Shown piece by piece: positions 62,591 through 64,000 of a DNA stretch of 64,000 nt. Position numbers and translations under genes: made by a program. The stretch spans positions 1-64,000 of the forward strand of contig CANMLX010000018.1 of assembly GCA_947498845.1 (NCBI GenBank). The letters run 5' to 3'. The notes under the pieces were generated by a model. That model saw nothing but the letters and a program-made list of their open reading frames with translations, was not told the origin of the DNA and searched no databases. The first letter of the stretch is position 1, and each line of letters begins with the position of its first letter. Source of the DNA: an uncultured Flavobacteriaceae bacterium (GTDB lineage Bacteria > Bacteroidota > Bacteroidia > Flavobacteriales > Flavobacteriaceae).

Positions 62591-63262
62591 ATGGTTTTTA
62601 AATGGTTTAATAAAAATAACAATGAACATCTTCCAGAATTCTGGAGGCGTTATTTAAGTTATTTTAAAAACGCTAATAAACTACCGCCAATAGACAATAC
62701 GCGGTTTGTTGTTTTTGATACAGAGACTACAGGTTTTGATATAGATAGAGATAGAATTCTTTCTATAGGCGCTGTTACTGTAGAGCATAAAACCATTGCT
62801 GTTAATAATAGTTTTGAAGTTTATCTGGATCAGGAGATTTTTAAGCCCGAAACTGTAAAAATTCATGGCATCTTAAAACGTGGTGAACTTGATAAAATAT
62901 CGGAACTTGAGGCTATAGAGGCATTTCTGGATTACATTAAGGGAGATACTTTAATTGCGCACCATGCGTGGTTTGATTATAGTATGATTAATAGTCTTTT
63001 AAAACGTCATGGTTTGGGTAAATTAAAAAATGAATTTATAGACACCGCCAAACTATTCAAGAAATCCAAACACATCATTTACCACGAAAATTTAAAAAAC
63101 TATTCTTTAGATGAACTGGCTAGCGAACTTAATGTTCAAGTAATAGATAGACATACAGCTACTGGAGATGCTTTAATGACAGCAGTAATCTTTCTAAAAA
63201 TTTTATCACGACTAAAAAGCAAAAATGAAAATCTTGGTTGGGATTATTTATTGAAAACTTAG
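62591..63262 (+). CDS. DEDDh 3'-5' exonuclease (DnaQ-like)
   Basis: This 223-residue protein has the exonuclease motifs ExoI FVVFDTETTGFD, ExoII AHHAWFDYSMIN and ExoIII with HTATGDALMTA, giving the DEDDh set. There is no polymerase-binding tail. It starts immediately after the stop of the DUF294 gene, so the pair is translationally coupled, matching the recurring DUF294-exonuclease pair. Its substrate may be RNA or DNA. Confidence 0.92.
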   Translation: MVFKWFNKNNNEHLPEFWRRYLSYFKNANKLPPIDNTRFVVFDTETTGFDIDRDRILSIGAVTVEHKTIAVNNSFEVYLDQEIFKPETVKIHGILKRGELDKISELEAIEAFLDYIKGDTLIAHHAWFDYSMINSLLKRHGLGKLKNEFIDTAKLFKKSKHIIYHENLKNYSLDELASELNVQVIDRHTATGDALMTAVIFLKILSRLKSKNENLGWDYLLKT

Positions 63263-63276
63263 TATAAGTTTTAATT

Positions 63277-63526
63277 AATGTGAGCTCGACGTAACTTAAT
63301 TTTATTTTTTATAGCCATGTTATTGATTTTCAATATCATGTAAATTTAGACAGAGAGAGGAACGAGCGACGAGAAATCTTATTTAGAGTAGATTCTTCCT
63401 CAAAAGCTTCGCTTTGTATCTTCAGCAAAATATATTTTGTTTTTGATAATGTCTGAAGGACAACGATTTTATTGAGTTAAATCGTAGGATTCTCATTGTC
63501 AGTAATTTTAATGTCGAACTCACATT
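63277..63526. repeat. Palindromic dispersed element, family 2, copy 3
   Basis: The outer arms AATGTGAGCTCGAC (63277-63290) and GTCGAACTCACATT (63513-63526) are inverted repeats matching at 13 of 14. The right half, 63404-63453, closely matches copy 1 at 6458-6508 (AAGCTTCGCTTTGTATCTTC). It fills the gap between the convergent exonuclease and acs genes. Confidence 0.7.
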
Positions 63527-63544
63527 ATTTATATAAATTATCAT

Positions 63545-64000
63545 CTAAAAGGCATTATCCATAATATCCTTAACAACTTCAGGGTTTAACAAAGTACTTG
63601 TATCTCCTAGGTTAGAGGTGTCTTTACAGGCAATTTTACGCAAAATACGTCGCATTATTTTACCCGATCTGGTTTTTGGCAATCCTTTTGTAAACTGAAT
63701 TTTATCCAGCTTTGCAATAGGCCCTACATGTTCGGTAATTATTTGATTAATTTCTTTTCTTAGATTATCATGGCGACGCGTTTCGCCTACATCTTTTAAA
63801 ATCACATAACCATATAGTGCATTGCCTTTAATGTCATGCGGAAAACCTACAATAGCACTTTCTGCTACTGCTGGGTGCTCGTTTATGGCATCTTCTATTG
63901 GCGCTGTTCCTAAATTATGACCTGAAACTATAATAACATCGTCTACCCGTCCAGTAATTCGGTAGTAACCCACCTCATCTCGAAAAGCACCATCTCCTGT
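63545..64000 (-). CDS. acs: Acetyl-CoA synthetase, C-terminal part (cut by window end)
   Basis: This is the last 151 codons plus stop of AMP-forming acetyl-CoA synthetase; the gene continues past base 64000 in the same frame. It shows TGDGAFRDEVGYY, the hinge region RVDDVIIVSGHNLGTAPIEDAI, and the lysine motif LPKTRSGKIMRRILR, whose Lys is the acetylation target and active-site lysine of the family. No internal start is real. It converges on the DUF294-exonuclease pair, consistent with an acetate-metabolism neighbourhood. Confidence 0.93.
   Translation of the reverse strand, partial: TGDGAFRDEVGYYRITGRVDDVIIVSGHNLGTAPIEDAINEHPAVAESAIVGFPHDIKGNALYGYVILKDVGETRRHDNLRKEINQIITEHVGPIAKLDKIQFTKGLPKTRSGKIMRRILRKIACKDTSNLGDTSTLLNPEVVKDIMDNAF

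Overview
The window reads as chromosomal DNA of a marine-type member of the Flavobacteriaceae (Bacteroidota). The sequence is AT-rich. It carries gliding and type-9-secretion-linked gldF/gldG, lipoproteins with acidic residues after the lipobox cysteine, a BatA/VWA protein, an LptD-amidase-MCE-FeS block and TAnnTTTG-type -7 promoter elements. No rRNA, tRNA, CRISPR array, transposase or phage gene was seen.

Layout. (1) 1-14.2 kb is the end of a surface-polysaccharide locus: a beta-helix lipoprotein, a GT4 glycosyltransferase, two tandem PglC-like phosphoglycosyl transferases, a methyltransferase, a carbamoyltransferase, and three proteins in which a NeuD/PglD-type sugar acyltransferase is fused to a second domain (FAD/NAD(P)-binding once, FemAB/GNAT-like twice in tandem). 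(2) 14.7-22.6 kb holds housekeeping genes: purC, a PhoH ATPase, a SAM hydrolase, an SDR, gldF and gldG in one open frame, and dnaN with a consensus DnaA box in front. (3) 22.9-32.7 kb holds a M61 peptidase lipoprotein, a GT2, a BatA-like VWA protein, a dihydroorotase homologue without its metal ligands, an esterase and serB. (4) 32.8-42.8 kb is an envelope and redox block: CCG and 4Fe-4S proteins, an MCE protein, an amidase, LptD, RidA and a hybrid histidine kinase. (5) 43.2-48.3 kb holds a CAP-domain lipoprotein, pdxH, rnz, pyrB, pyrR and a Nudix hydrolase. (6) 48.3-56.9 kb is the most unusual region: a periplasmic TPR-CHAT protease, a subtilisin-like lipoprotein, a membrane TPR protein that looks like an anti-sigma factor, an ECF-type sigma factor, a CARDB-repeat lipoprotein and a divergent trypsin-like protease. 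(7) 57.0-64.0 kb holds YceI, a Crp/Fnr regulator, an MFS exporter, an FAH protein, a cNMP/CBS/DUF294 protein, a DEDDh exonuclease and the 3' end of acs.

The best candidate for an undescribed system is region 6. Three of its genes (subtilase, CARDB lipoprotein, trypsin-like protease) share a two-part promoter on their coding strand: GTTAACCTTT, exactly 12 bases, then CATTAA or CATGAA. The spacing is that of an ECF sigma promoter and the motif lies 41-49 bases before the start codon. The inference is a regulon run by the embedded sigma factor, held by the TPR membrane protein and perhaps released by the TPR-CHAT protease.

The intergenic DNA also carries two families of long imperfect palindromes (five and three copies), two heptamer tandem repeats at gene junctions, and a palindromic operator candidate shared by two lipoprotein genes. 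Family names and residue positions come from reading the sequence; no database search was run.
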